The notes beneath the pieces were generated by a model. That model saw only the letters and a list, made by a program, of their open reading frames with translations. It had not been told where the DNA came from and searched no databases. A program made the translations under genes and the position numbers. A stretch of 64,000 bases of DNA from Hofstenia miamia (taxonomy: Eukaryota; Xenacoelomorpha; Acoela), in NCBI GenBank assembly GCA_004352715.1, contig SCFE01000023.1, positions 736,720 to 800,719 of the forward strand. The letters are read 5' to 3'. This document shows positions 63,972-64,000 of this stretch, piece after piece (the first letter of the stretch is position 1; each line of letters begins with the position of its first letter).

Positions 63972-64000
<29 letters not shown>
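63972..64000. repeat. (AT)n microsatellite at the right edge
   Basis: 29 bp of AT repeats running off the window. Confidence 0.9.

Noticed and set aside
37000-64000. TM1-TM3 (DRY) exon of the receptor on the minus strand
   Set aside because: I looked for a DRY-type motif and a phase-0 donor and found no candidate. It is either beyond the window, inside a gap, or too diverged to see by eye.

Overview
The window looks like metazoan, probably invertebrate, nuclear DNA. It is very AT-rich (roughly 70% by eye) and carries many (AT)n microsatellites and assembly gaps. Its genes are spread over large introns, and most of the remainder is decayed transposable-element sequence. No prokaryotic operon, rRNA, convincing tRNA or CRISPR structure was seen. 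The species cannot be fixed from the sequence.

The only convincing host gene is a class A aminergic GPCR on the minus strand. Two coding exons are visible: one for TM4, ECL2 and TM5 (36264-36536) and the terminal one for TM6, TM7, helix 8 and the tail (12649-13059). A phase-0 intron of about 23.2 kb in the third intracellular loop separates them. The closest remembered relatives are histamine H2, D1-like and beta-octopamine-type receptors. At TM5 the H2 aspartate and the catecholamine serines are replaced by Val/Gly/Thr, so the ligand is unknown. The TM1-TM3 exons were not found in the window.

Mobile-element content, left to right: a decayed DUF4371-type hAT transposase on the minus strand (1-867); a 1.15 kb element with terminal inverted repeats and a TA target site (1537-2682); a CAGTGGCG-type element end with a nested palindrome (about 3968-4232); two copies of an RLE-type non-LTR retrotransposon (7025-7515 fragment, 8766-11799 near full length); a possible 2 kb CAGTGGCGG/CAGGGCCGGATCTAG-ended element (29002-31054); several inverted-repeat elements between 31.8 and 42.4 kb; a 278 bp hAT-type MITE with an 8 bp target duplication (45798-46075); a hAT transposase C-terminal fragment (47857-48531); another GCCACTG-type end (50187); and a decayed Tc1/mariner transposase (about 57640-58260).

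Several sequences are present twice on either side of N runs (25995-27338, 33974-34227, 42680-44403, 60300-60590). Some of these are best read as retained haplotypes or mis-joined gap fills rather than biology. No new multi-gene system was recognised. The best leads are the odd GPCR binding pocket, the retrotransposon next to (AT)n, the MITE, and an open repeat-bearing segment bracketed by 457 bp duplicates at 26453-26880.
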